Origin: Hyphomicrobiales bacterium | GTDB taxonomy: Bacteria > Pseudomonadota > Alphaproteobacteria > Rhizobiales > Xanthobacteraceae | DNA: 7,720 bases | NCBI GenBank assembly: GCA_026400425.1 | Contig: JAPLPC010000531.1 | Location: 1-7,720 of the forward strand | Direction of reading: 5' to 3' | Shown here: in pieces, positions 1-6,255 of the stretch | How the letters are laid out: each line of letters starts with the position of its first letter | How positions within the stretch are numbered: the stretch's first letter is position 1 | Notes under the pieces: model-generated | Database searches by the model: none | Told to the model about the DNA's origin: nothing | The model's input: the letters and a program-made list of their open reading frames with translations, nothing else | Program-made: the position numbers and the translations under genes

Positions 1-385
1 AGTCAAGGCGCTGGCGGAGCAGACCGCCAAGGCCACCGGAGAAATCTCGACGCAGATTTCCGGCATCCAGGCGGCCACGCAGGAATCTGTCGGCGCCATC
101 AAGGAGATCGGCGACACCATTGGCCGGATGTCCGAGATCGCCTCGACCATCGCTTCGGCGGTGGAAGAGCAAGGTGCCGCGACGCAGGAAATCGCGCGCA
201 ATGTGCAGCAGGCTGCGCAGGGGACGATGATGGTGTCTGCCAACATTACCGACGTCCAGCGCGGCGCGGGCGAAACCGGGTCGGCATCGACCCAGGTACT
301 ATCCGCCGCGCAATCGCTATCGTCGGATTCGACTCGGCTCAAGGAAGAAGTCGGCAGGTTCCTGACAGCGGTCCGCGCTGCCTGA
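1..385 (+). CDS. Methyl-accepting chemotaxis protein, C-terminal fragment (5' end outside window)
   Basis: This is the end of a chemoreceptor gene cut by the left edge; codons run from base 2 and TGA is at 383-385. The 127 visible residues begin VKALAEQTAKATGEISTQIS, which is the descending arm of the MCP signalling hairpin just after the tip that contacts CheA and CheW. They continue through the methylation-helix region to a short tail ending VRAA. There is no NWETF-like pentapeptide for tethering CheR/CheB. The fragment aligns without gaps to residues 437-563 of the next gene: by hand count 122 of 127 residues are identical and about 31 of 384 bases differ. By MCP family knowledge it relays ligand-dependent signals to the CheA kinase at the inner membrane. 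Its sensor domain is not visible, so its ligand cannot be guessed. Any internal ATG is not the real start, because the homologous frame continues to the window edge. Confidence 0.95.
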   Translation, partial: VKALAEQTAKATGEISTQISGIQAATQESVGAIKEIGDTIGRMSEIASTIASAVEEQGAATQEIARNVQQAAQGTMMVSANITDVQRGAGETGSASTQVLSAAQSLSSDSTRLKEEVGRFLTAVRAA

Positions 386-409
386 GCGTGACGAAAACCC
401 AAAGACGTG

Positions 410-440
410 AAAAGGCCGGCGCCGTAACGCCGGCCTTTTT
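410..440 (+). terminator. Rho-independent terminator of the first MCP gene
   Basis: A 12-bp perfect stem (410-421 pairing with 428-439) encloses the six-base loop CCGTAA and ends in a run of five T. The core arms are GGCCGGCG and CGCCGGCC. It begins 25 bases after the stop codon of the first MCP, so the two tandem MCP genes are probably transcribed separately. The outer A-T pairs would also allow some termination on the other strand, but no minus-strand gene ends here. Confidence 0.9.
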
Positions 441-658
441 GTTGACCCGCATCGGTTAGATCACGGTTTGCAAATCGCGATCGGGTAGCTGGTCCACCAG
501 ATATTAACCTTATGTTGCCAGAAATGGTGATGCGCATGCTGGCACAATTTCCTAGCCAGCGTTCGATCGGCAACGGCCACCGACCGCTTGCCGCAGTACC
601 GCGATAGTTAGTCAAATCATTGCAAGCCAACGGCCGCAAACCGAGGGACCGATAAATT
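441..658 (+). other. Intergenic leader region between the two MCP genes
   Basis: These 218 bases carry no supported gene. They lie between the terminator of the first MCP and the start of the second, so the promoter of the second MCP should be here, but I could not pick a convincing -35/-10 pair. TTGACC at 442-447 has no matching -10 at normal spacing. TGGCAC at 541-546 resembles a sigma-54 -24 element, but the following GC is two bases too far away for the -12 element. An inverted repeat, TGCCAG (516-521) with CTGGCA (539-544), flanks the palindrome ATGCGCAT (530-537) and could be a regulator site. Confidence 0.5.
643..648 (+). promoter_or_regulatory. Ribosome binding site of the second MCP
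   Basis: GAGGGA lies ten bases before the ATG at 659 and is a good Shine-Dalgarno match. It supports that start, which is followed directly by the expected basic N-terminus and first membrane helix. Confidence 0.75.
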
Positions 659-2350
659 ATGTTCGCCAAGCTTTCTATTCGCGCCAAGATTACAATGGTG
701 ATTTCATTTTTGCTGATTGCCATGACCGGCATGGGGCTATTGGCGGTCGTTAAGATGCGCGCCATCTATGTCGATACCGCCGAGATTCAGAAAAACTGGT
801 TGCCCAGCATTCGTGCGCTCGGTGAGCTGCGCGCGGGCGTTAACGTGTATCGCAATATCGTCCGGCTCCATATGCTGGCCGCCACGCCGGAAGCGAAAGC
901 ATCTGCCGAGAAGCGCCTGATCAATACCGATGCGGACAACATGAAGATCCGCGCTCGCTATGAGCCGTTGATCACCTCTCCCGAAGAGCGGGCGATCTAC
1001 ACGCAATGGGCCCAGCAGTGGGGGCTGTATATGACCGGCGTGCAGGAGGTGCTCGCGGTGTCTCGCGCAAGCGTTGGCAAGATTCCGAACGAGCCCCAGG
1101 CGTTGAACGAGAGCAAGGTGTTGCCGATCGGCAAGAAGGCCGATGATCTCCTCGATAAGGATATCGAGTTGAACAATCGAGGCGCCGATCTAGCCGGCAA
1201 GAACGTCGAGGCCAACTACGAGACGGCGTTTGCGCTACTTGCGATCATTCTTGGAGGCGCCGCGTCGCTTGGTATTGCTATTGGCTTCTATCTTGTCCGC
1301 GACGTGTCGCGTGGGATCGCATCGATCGTAAGGCCGATGCAGGCCCTCAGCGCCGGTGATCTCTCGGCAGAGGTGCCGCATCAGGGCATGAAAACCGAAA
1401 TTGGAACCATGGCCGACTCGCTCCAGGTGTTCAAACAGGCCTTGATCGACAAGCAGGCGTCGGACGTGGCGGCGGCAGCCGATGCCGAAGCCAAGATCGA
1501 ACGCGGACGCCGTATCGATGGCATCACGCGCAACTTCGAGGCCATGATCGGTGAGATCGTGGACACCGTGTCGTCGGCTTCCACCGAGCTGGAAGCATCG
1601 GCCACCACGCTGACCGCCACGGCCGAGCGATCGCAGCAGCTCACCACGTCCGTTGCCGCCGCATCGGAGGAAGCCTCTACGAACGTGCAGTCGGTGGCCT
1701 CGGCGACAGAAGAAATGGCGTCGTCGGTCAACGAGATCAGCCGCCAGGTGCAGGACTCCGCCAATATCGCCAATCAGGCGGTTGAGCAGGCGCGCAAGAC
1801 GAATGATCGCGTCAGCGAACTCGCAAGTGCTGCGGCGCGCATCGGCGACGTGGTCGAGCTGATCAACAACATTGCCGGTCAGACCAATCTGCTGGCGCTG
1901 AATGCCACCATCGAGGCCGCGCGGGCAGGCGAGGCCGGCCGTGGATTTGCGGTCGTGGCTTCCGAAGTCAAGGCGCTGGCGGAACAGACCGCGAAGGCGA
2001 CCGGAGAAATCTCGACGCAGATTTCCGGCATCCAGGCGGCCACGCAGGAATCTGTCGGCGCCATCAAGGAGATCGGCGACACCATTGGCCGGATGTCCGA
2101 GATCGCCTCCACGATCGCTTCGGCGGTGGAAGAGCAAGGTGCTGCGACACAGGAAATCGCGCGCAATGTGCAGCAGGCGGCGCAGGGAACGATGATGGTG
2201 TCCGCCAATATCACCGACGTCCAGCGTGGTGCCAGCGAAACCGGGTCGGCATCGACCCAGGTACTATCCGCCGCGCAATCGTTGTCGTCGGATTCGACGC
2301 GGCTCAAGGATGAAGTCGGTAAATTCCTGAGCGCCGTCAGGGTCGCCTAA
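659..2350 (+). CDS. Methyl-accepting chemotaxis protein with a four-helix-bundle sensor domain
   Basis: A complete 563-residue transmembrane chemoreceptor. A short basic N-terminus leads into membrane helix 1 (about residues 10-32). Residues 33-187 are a mostly helical periplasmic region with a NWLPSIR motif at 46-52, like 4HB_MCP sensor domains. Membrane helix 2 is about 188-212, followed by a HAMP domain at about 213-266 (conserved Pro226, Glu247). The cytoplasmic coiled coil then runs to the end, with the signalling tip at about 403-440 (GQTNLLALNATIEAARAGEA). By family knowledge it controls CheA autophosphorylation through CheW and is adjusted by CheR/CheB methylation. It has no C-terminal tethering pentapeptide and no PAS or Cache domain, so the ligand is unknown. 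No che genes are in the window. Its last 128 codons nearly duplicate the upstream partial MCP, so the two are paralogues from a tandem duplication. The ATG at 659 is chosen for its RBS and its N-terminus. Confidence 0.96.
   Translation: MFAKLSIRAKITMVISFLLIAMTGMGLLAVVKMRAIYVDTAEIQKNWLPSIRALGELRAGVNVYRNIVRLHMLAATPEAKASAEKRLINTDADNMKIRARYEPLITSPEERAIYTQWAQQWGLYMTGVQEVLAVSRASVGKIPNEPQALNESKVLPIGKKADDLLDKDIELNNRGADLAGKNVEANYETAFALLAIILGGAASLGIAIGFYLVRDVSRGIASIVRPMQALSAGDLSAEVPHQGMKTEIGTMADSLQVFKQALIDKQASDVAAAADAEAKIERGRRIDGITRNFEAMIGEIVDTVSSASTELEASATTLTATAERSQQLTTSVAAASEEASTNVQSVASATEEMASSVNEISRQVQDSANIANQAVEQARKTNDRVSELASAAARIGDVVELINNIAGQTNLLALNATIEAARAGEAGRGFAVVASEVKALAEQTAKATGEISTQISGIQAATQESVGAIKEIGDTIGRMSEIASTIASAVEEQGAATQEIARNVQQAAQGTMMVSANITDVQRGASETGSASTQVLSAAQSLSSDSTRLKDEVGKFLSAVRVA
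1966..2350 (+). repeat. Second copy of the MCP signalling-domain duplication
   Basis: This segment matches 1-385 at a constant offset of 1965 bases with no insertion or deletion, up to and including the stop codon. Homology ends at the stop: the sequences after the two genes are unrelated. Hand comparison gives about 92% identity, highest at the left and lowest at the right. The repeat probably extends left of base 1 into the unseen part of the first gene. Confidence 0.95.
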
Positions 2351-2354
2351 GTCG

Positions 2355-2385
2355 AAGCCTCTCCCCGCTCGCGGGGAGAGGCTTT
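2355..2385. terminator. Hairpin terminator shared by convergent MCP and carbamoyltransferase genes
   Basis: A 13-bp perfect stem (2355-2367 with 2372-2384) closes on the tetraloop CTCG and has a CTCTCCCCG / CGGGGAGAG core. It fills nearly all of the 34-base gap between the MCP stop (ending at 2350) and the minus-strand stop (starting at 2385). The T tract is short on the plus strand (TTT), and on the minus strand only two T follow the stem, so termination strength is uncertain. Its position suggests it works in both directions. Confidence 0.75.
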
Positions 2386-4187
2386 CACCTCACGCTCGAC
2401 GTCACCAGCCCGGCGATGTCCATATAGGTCCGCACCAGCGGTGCCACCACGCGATGGGCTGCGGTCTTCGACACGATCCGGTCATGCAGGATCAGGTGAT
2501 CGATCCCGGTATTGATGAAACACGCCATTGCATCGCGCGGCGTTTCCACGATCGGCTCGCCCTTCACGTTGAACGACGTGTTCAGCAGCACCGGCACGCC
2601 GGTCAGCGCCTCGAATTCCTTCAGCAGCCGATACAGAATCGGATTGGTATCTTCGGTCACCGTCTGCACGCGCGCGGTACCATCGACATGCACGATGGCA
2701 GGGATGCGATCGCGCCATTCCGGCCGCACCGGCTTGGCGATCAGCATGAAGGGCGAATCTTCAGTGCCCTCGAAGATTTCCTCGCAGCGTTCCGCCAGCA
2801 CCAAAGGCGCAAACGGCCGGAACGGCTGGCGATGCTTGACGCGGGAATTCAGGATATCCTTCATCTCGGCATGGCGGGGATCGGCGATGATGCTGCGATT
2901 GCCGAGCGCCCGCGGGCCGTATTCCGAGCGGCCCTGAAACCAGCCGATCACCTTCTGATCGACCAGCAATTTCGCCGTATCGCGGCAGATATCGTCGCTG
3001 CGGACTGCTTTCGTCTGCGCCTTCACCAGCGTACGATCGGTCGCGGCGTCCACGTCGCGGTCGTCATAATTGCGGCCGGTGTAGGAGTGCTTCATCACGT
3101 AACTGCGCGGCTGCTTCTGCACCTCCAGCAGGCCGTAGTAAGCGCAGCCGATGGCGATGCCATTGTCGCCGGCGGCGGGCTGGATCCAGACATTGTCGAA
3201 ACCCGCCTCGCGCGCGATCCGGCCGTTGGCGACGCAGTTCAATGCGACTCCGCCGGCAATGCAGAGGTTCTTCGCGCCGGTGGTCTCGCGCAGCCAGCGT
3301 GCGCGGGCGAGCAACACCTTCTCGGTATCGTCCTGCACGCGCCAGGCGAGGTCTTCCCAATGCTTCATCGATGGGCTGGCTTCCCATTTACCGGCGCTGT
3401 CGGCGATATAAGGCTGGTCGAATTCGGACGTCCAGCGCGGCACGCTGAGCCTGTTGTCCGCAATCGACATCAGTGAGGGAATTTGCTCGCGGCGGCCATA
3501 GGGTGCGAGTCCCATGAGCTCACCGCATTTGTTCCAGTCGCCGAACACGTAGGTCGAGGCGCGGCTGTAGAGCGCGCCGAGGCCGGGCATGTTGGTGAAT
3601 TCGTCGCTCAGAAAGCCGCGGTCGGGCTCCATCCAGACTTTCTTGATGCAGTCGAGCCGGGTACCGTCGAATGTGTAATAGCTCTCGGACTCGCGGGCGA
3701 GCGGCGAGCCGTCGTCGCCCGGCGGATAGGTTTCCATCACGTCGGAGCGATAGCTGCCGACACCATCGACGATCATGATCGCGCCCGTCTCGAACGGCGA
3801 CACGGCGAAAGCGCTGTAGGCGTGCGAGAGGTGGTGCGAGATTGCGACGACCTTGCGGTTGCGCGCGCGAAACAGCGGGTGGCGCTTGGCATCCTGCCGC
3901 TCATATTCGGGCAGAAAGCCGGGCATGTCCTGATAGATCAGCCGGTCTTCCATCTCCGGCACCGGCAGGATGTAGCAATTGCTCACCACCAGCTCGACGT
4001 CGTTGAGACTGATGCCTTCGGCCTGCAGACAGTATTCGATCACCTCCTGGTAGAAGCCCGTGGCGTGCTTCTCGCGTGTGATACGCTCTTTCTCGATCGC
4101 ATAGGCGATCTCGCCATCGCGCAGCAGGCAGGCGCTGACGTCGTGATCATAGGTGTTCAGACCGAGAATGTAGCGGGACTTCGCCAT
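2385..4187 (-). CDS. NodU/TobZ/CmcH-family O-carbamoyltransferase
   Basis: This 600-residue cytoplasmic enzyme, by family knowledge, transfers a carbamoyl group from carbamoyl phosphate through a carbamoyl-adenylate to a hydroxyl on a sugar or other small molecule. The N-terminal ASKHA-like domain (about 1-350) opens with ILGLNTYDHDVSACLL. It holds HxxxH at His118/His122, Asp141 (IVDGVGS) and Asp341 (GDNGIAIG), which fit the family's metal ligands, plus ELMGLAPYG at 223-231 and GGVALNC at 312-318. The C-terminal YrdC-like domain (about 395-580) has RSEYGPRALGNRSI at 420-433, RPFAP at 457-461 and LNTSFNVKGEP at 535-545. All expected motifs are intact and the length is normal. The ATG is preceded by AAGTGAG, a modest RBS. 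No acceptor-pathway, glycosyltransferase or nod gene adjoins it, and I saw no nod box, so the substrate is unknown and the symbol nodU is not justified. It is convergent with the MCP and divergent from the Gly-rich gene. Confidence 0.93.
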   Translation of the reverse strand: MAKSRYILGLNTYDHDVSACLLRDGEIAYAIEKERITREKHATGFYQEVIEYCLQAEGISLNDVELVVSNCYILPVPEMEDRLIYQDMPGFLPEYERQDAKRHPLFRARNRKVVAISHHLSHAYSAFAVSPFETGAIMIVDGVGSYRSDVMETYPPGDDGSPLARESESYYTFDGTRLDCIKKVWMEPDRGFLSDEFTNMPGLGALYSRASTYVFGDWNKCGELMGLAPYGRREQIPSLMSIADNRLSVPRWTSEFDQPYIADSAGKWEASPSMKHWEDLAWRVQDDTEKVLLARARWLRETTGAKNLCIAGGVALNCVANGRIAREAGFDNVWIQPAAGDNGIAIGCAYYGLLEVQKQPRSYVMKHSYTGRNYDDRDVDAATDRTLVKAQTKAVRSDDICRDTAKLLVDQKVIGWFQGRSEYGPRALGNRSIIADPRHAEMKDILNSRVKHRQPFRPFAPLVLAERCEEIFEGTEDSPFMLIAKPVRPEWRDRIPAIVHVDGTARVQTVTEDTNPILYRLLKEFEALTGVPVLLNTSFNVKGEPIVETPRDAMACFINTGIDHLILHDRIVSKTAAHRVVAPLVRTYMDIAGLVTSSVR

Positions 4188-4229
4188 TGCGGCTCACTTC
4201 TTGTGTTGATGCATCCCGGGCGGGAAGAT

Positions 4230-4243
4230 CTCGCAGCTGCGAG
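4230..4243. repeat. 14-bp perfect palindrome upstream of the carbamoyltransferase
   Basis: CTCGCAGCTGCGAG is self-complementary over all 14 bases. An overlapping inverted repeat, GCAGCT-GCG-AGCTGC, spans 4233-4247. It sits 43-56 bases before the carbamoyltransferase start codon, downstream of the candidate minus-strand promoter, where an operator or leader hairpin could lie. A palindrome this long is expected by chance about once in 16 kb, so function is only possible. Confidence 0.4.
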
Positions 4244-4327
4244 CTGCACAGGAGGGTAATGCGAGGCACTATGAAGAGAAGATGAACGGCGACAAGCGCA
4301 AATTACTATTCGTCATGTGAAGGCGTG

Positions 4328-4356
4328 TTTGTTCGTAGCGACAGCGTCCTTGTCAA
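4328..4356 (-). promoter_or_regulatory. Candidate promoter for the carbamoyltransferase
   Basis: On the minus strand a perfect TTGACA (4351-4356) is followed after 17 bases by AACAAA (4328-4333), which matches the -10 consensus at only three of six positions. This would give a leader of roughly 130 bases that includes the 14-bp palindrome. The -35 is strong and the -10 weak, so an activator may be needed, or the match may be chance. Confidence 0.35.
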
Positions 4357-4357
4357 C

Positions 4358-4387
4358 TTGACCGGTCTTCCAGCTTGCCCGTATTCT
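4358..4387 (+). promoter_or_regulatory. Candidate promoter for the Gly/Arg-rich gene
   Basis: TTGACC (4358-4363) is followed after 18 bases by TATTCT (4382-4387), which matches sigma-70 consensus at five and four of six positions. Transcription from here would start near 4394 and give a leader of about 160 bases before the ATG at 4554. Its -35 lies one base from the oppositely directed TTGACA. Confidence 0.45.
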
Positions 4388-4540
4388 TGTCGCGTTGCTG
4401 CCTGCACGCCATGCCGAGGCCATATTGCTGGTCTGGTTTGGGCCTTCGGCCCCAGCACGTTTGAACCTGAACTGCTTGCCGCGTTACTCTATTGAACAAT
4501 TAGACATCGGAGGCATTCTAAGGCGGTGCTTCTGCAGAAT

Positions 4541-4545
4541 GGAGA
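4541..4545 (+). promoter_or_regulatory. Ribosome binding site deciding the Gly-rich start
   Basis: GGAGA lies eight bases before the ATG at 4554. The earlier in-frame ATGs at 4395 and 4539 lack such a site, and the residues they would add are unlike a signal peptide. This motif therefore favours 4554. Confidence 0.65.
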
Positions 4546-4553
4546 TCCCAAGA

Positions 4554-4871
4554 ATGGCTCAAACAACATCGAAACGCCGTAACTTATTGACCCGCTGCCT
4601 CGCGGCTGCGGCGCTCGTCTCCGTTTATTGCGTGGGGCTGATTGGTGCCTCGGCCGTCATGTTGACCGCCGGCAGCACTGCCGCGCAAGCGCAGCGCGGT
4701 CGTGGCGGTGGAGGTCGTGGCGGCGGTCGTGGCTTCGGCCGCGGAGGCGGTCGTGGCTGGGGCGGCGGTCGCGGTTATGGCCGTGGCTACGGCTTCTACG
4801 GCGGTCCGCGCTTTGTGGCGCCGGGCTGTTACTTCAGCCGCCGCTGGGGCCGGGTGGTCTGCCCGTACTGA
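4554..4871 (+). CDS. Small exported Gly/Arg-rich protein of unknown function
   Basis: The product is 105 residues from the ATG at 4554. Residues 1-46 look like a Sec signal peptide: a basic start (KRR at 7-9, Arg14), a long hydrophobic stretch (about 16-38) and a probable AQA|Q cleavage after residue 46. The mature part would be about 59 residues: a Gly/Arg tract with scattered Phe, Trp and Tyr (47-84), then a distinct tail ending GCYFSRRWGRVVCPY with Cys92 and Cys103, which could form a disulfide in the periplasm. Low-complexity proteins like this with a fixed C-terminus are common hypothetical proteins in Bradyrhizobium relatives, but I cannot assign a function; cell-envelope binding or a nucleic-acid or polyanion-binding role is speculation. 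It has its own terminator and is divergent from the carbamoyltransferase. The in-frame ATG at 4395 would add 53 residues with no RBS and is rejected. Confidence 0.8.
   Translation: MAQTTSKRRNLLTRCLAAAALVSVYCVGLIGASAVMLTAGSTAAQAQRGRGGGGRGGGRGFGRGGGRGWGGGRGYGRGYGFYGGPRFVAPGCYFSRRWGRVVCPY
4698..4757 (+). repeat. Internal GGTCGTGGC repeats in the Gly/Arg-rich gene
   Basis: The nine-base unit GGTCGTGGC (Gly-Arg-Gly) occurs at 4698-4706, 4713-4721, 4725-4733 and 4749-4757, with degenerate copies around it. The repeats encode the low-complexity tract and would be prone to length change by slippage. All copies keep the reading frame. Confidence 0.8.
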
Positions 4872-4910
4872 GCGGCAGCCCTCGCGCCATCCAACAGTGA
4901 CGTTCAACGC

Positions 4911-4944
4911 AAAGGCGCCTCGGGATACCGTGGCGCCTTTATTC
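4911..4944 (+). terminator. Rho-independent terminator after the Gly/Arg-rich gene
   Basis: Nine bases, AAAGGCGCC (4911-4919), pair with GGCGCCTTT (4932-4940). Inside, after a T-T mismatch, CGG pairs with CCG around a GATA loop. A T-rich run, TTTATTCT, follows. It begins 39 bases after the TGA of the Gly-rich gene and isolates it from the flavoenzyme downstream. Confidence 0.85.
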
Positions 4945-5104
4945 TATTGGGATTCGTTGAGCCGTCGGTTGCCGGGGCGCCGGTATGTCGCGGCAGATGC
5001 GCTGTCGTGCGTTGGGTCGTCTTGCCTTTTGTGCGCATTGCACCAATCTCAGCACACCAGCCGGCGTCGCCCGGCCATCCGATCCCTCCCGCCTTGGAAG
5101 TCTC

Positions 5105-6217
5105 ATGAGCAAGCTGTTCTCTCCGGCCAAGCTGCGCGATCTCGCTTTGTCCAATCGCATCGTCATCGCGCCGATGTGCCAGTATTCGGCTGAGAATGGA
5201 TGTGCAACCGACTGGCACATGATCCATCTCGGCAATCTGGCGCTGTCCGGGGCCGCGATGCTGTGTCTCGAGGCTACGGCGGTGGAGCCGATCGGGCGGA
5301 TCACGCCAGGGGATCTCGGTCTCTATGACGATGCCACCGAGGCCGCGCTCAAACCGGTGCTGGCAGCAATCCGCAAACATTCGAAGATCGCGGTGGCCAT
5401 GCAGATCTCCCATGCCGGCCGCAAAGGGTCGAGCAACCCACCGTGGCAGGGCGGTCAACAGGTGCCGCTTGAGACAGGCGGCTGGACAGCGGAAGCGCCA
5501 TCGGCGATCGCCACAAAGCCGGGTGAGCTGGTGCCGAAGGCCATCGATGCCGACGGCCTGGCGCGCATCCGCGATGCCTTTGTGGCGACCGCAAAGCGTG
5601 CCGATCGGCTCGGCATCGATGCGATCGAAATTCACGCCGCCCATGGCTATCTGCTGCATGAATTTCTGTCGCCGATCTCCAATCAGCGGACCGACGACTA
5701 TGGCGGCACGCTGGACAACCGGATGCAGTTTCCGCTCGAAGTGTTCGATGCGGTCCGTGCCGTGTTCCCAGCGCACAAGCCGGTGGGCGTGCGGGTCTCG
5801 GCATCCGACTGGATCGAGGGCGGCTGGGATGTCACGCAGACCATCGCCTTTGCGCAAGAGCTGAAGAAGCGCGGTGTCGATTGGATGGACGTGTCGTCGG
5901 GCGGCATCTCCCCGCAGCAGAAGATCACCATCGGGCCGGGCTATCAGGTGCCGTTCGCCGATGCGGTGAAACAGGCCACGGGATTGCCGACCATGGCCGT
6001 AGGGCTGATTACCGAGACGCAGCAGGCTGAGGATATTCTAGCGGCCGGCAAGGCCGACTTCATCGCCATTGCACGCGGCATTCTCTACGATCCGCGCTGG
6101 CCGTGGCATGCTGCGGCTCAGCTTGGCGCTCAGGTCCAGGCGCCACCGCAATATTGGCGCTCGCAGCCATCGATGCAAAAAGCGCTATTTGGCGATACGA
6201 CTTTCGGCGCGCGTTGA
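5105..6217 (+). CDS. NADH:flavin oxidoreductase, Old Yellow Enzyme family (YqjM/XenA class)
   Basis: A 370-residue FMN-dependent TIM-barrel ene-reductase. By family knowledge it uses NAD(P)H to reduce activated C=C bonds of enones, maleimides or nitro compounds in the cytoplasm. The YqjM/XenA signature is present: APMCQYSAENG at 22-32 with the redox-tuning Cys25 and Tyr27, SHAGRKG at 102-108, and HAAHGYLLHEF at 177-187 with substrate-binding His177/His180 and Tyr182. These are followed by SPISNQRTDDYGG (189-201), Arg230 (GVRVSASDW), and the FMN-phosphate loops near 300 (AVGLIT) and 320-325 (IAIARG). Length fits XenA-like proteins. The frame is open back to 4985, but ATG 5105 is preferred: GGAAG lies four bases upstream and the N-terminus (MSKLFSPAKL) is the family norm. 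The upstream terminator makes it a separate unit, with no clear promoter found in 4946-5104. No regulator adjoins it, so its physiological substrate is unknown. Confidence 0.95.
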   Translation: MSKLFSPAKLRDLALSNRIVIAPMCQYSAENGCATDWHMIHLGNLALSGAAMLCLEATAVEPIGRITPGDLGLYDDATEAALKPVLAAIRKHSKIAVAMQISHAGRKGSSNPPWQGGQQVPLETGGWTAEAPSAIATKPGELVPKAIDADGLARIRDAFVATAKRADRLGIDAIEIHAAHGYLLHEFLSPISNQRTDDYGGTLDNRMQFPLEVFDAVRAVFPAHKPVGVRVSASDWIEGGWDVTQTIAFAQELKKRGVDWMDVSSGGISPQQKITIGPGYQVPFADAVKQATGLPTMAVGLITETQQAEDILAAGKADFIAIARGILYDPRWPWHAAAQLGAQVQAPPQYWRSQPSMQKALFGDTTFGAR

Positions 6218-6255
6218 TCTGAGACGCTGGTGTTGCGTCAGTCGTGCGGCTGCGA

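Larger units (their letters stand above)
4188..4553. other. Divergent intergenic control region, no gene supported
   Basis: These 366 bases separate the minus-strand carbamoyltransferase from the plus-strand Gly-rich gene. They contain candidate promoters facing both ways, a 14-bp palindrome, and a leader of about 160 bases before the Gly-rich start. That leader includes a small hairpin, GGGCC (4440-4444) with GGCCC (4448-4452), around a three-base loop. Tiny ATG frames of 8 and 12 codons (from 4259 and 4282) have no convincing support. The Gly-rich frame stays open upstream to 4395, but the extension looks non-coding. Confidence 0.7.

Noticed and set aside
541..557. Sigma-54-like promoter starting TGGCAC upstream of the second MCP
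   Set aside because: The downstream GC is two bases beyond the required spacing and the TTGC element is absent.
524..607. 27-codon frame in the gap between the MCP genes
   Set aside because: It has no clear RBS, no recognisable product and a length expected by chance.
1235..2137. 300-codon open frame on the minus strand inside the MCP gene
   Set aside because: It is antisense to a clearly coding MCP, its product is rich in Arg/Gly/His with no recognisable domain, and long antisense frames are common in high-GC genes.
2454..4259. Two long plus-strand open frames (2454-3476 and 3483-4259) opposite the carbamoyltransferase
   Set aside because: The minus strand encodes an intact enzyme with all family motifs. 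The plus-strand products show no domain and merely mirror its codon pattern.
4447..4490. EcfG-type promoter (GAAC ... CGTT) before the Gly-rich gene
   Set aside because: The first element reads TGAAC rather than GGAAC, and the spacer to CGTT is 15 bases rather than the usual 16-17.
4395..4553. N-terminal extension of the Gly-rich protein from the ATG at 4395
   Set aside because: No RBS precedes it, it would bury the signal peptide behind 53 residues, and the ATG at 4554 has GGAGA at good spacing.
4985..5104. N-terminal extension of the flavoenzyme from the ATG at 4985
   Set aside because: The extra 40 residues are not part of the family fold. The ATG at 5105 gives the standard N-terminus and has GGAAG upstream.
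4904..5857. 317-codon minus-strand frame opposite the Old Yellow Enzyme
   Set aside because: It is antisense to a fully motif-supported gene and crosses the terminator at 4911-4944. The product has no recognisable family.
6218..6255. Terminator between the flavoenzyme and DUF427 genes
   Set aside because: Only a 5-bp stem (GACGC / GCGTC) with a 7-base loop and no T tract is present, which is too weak to call.
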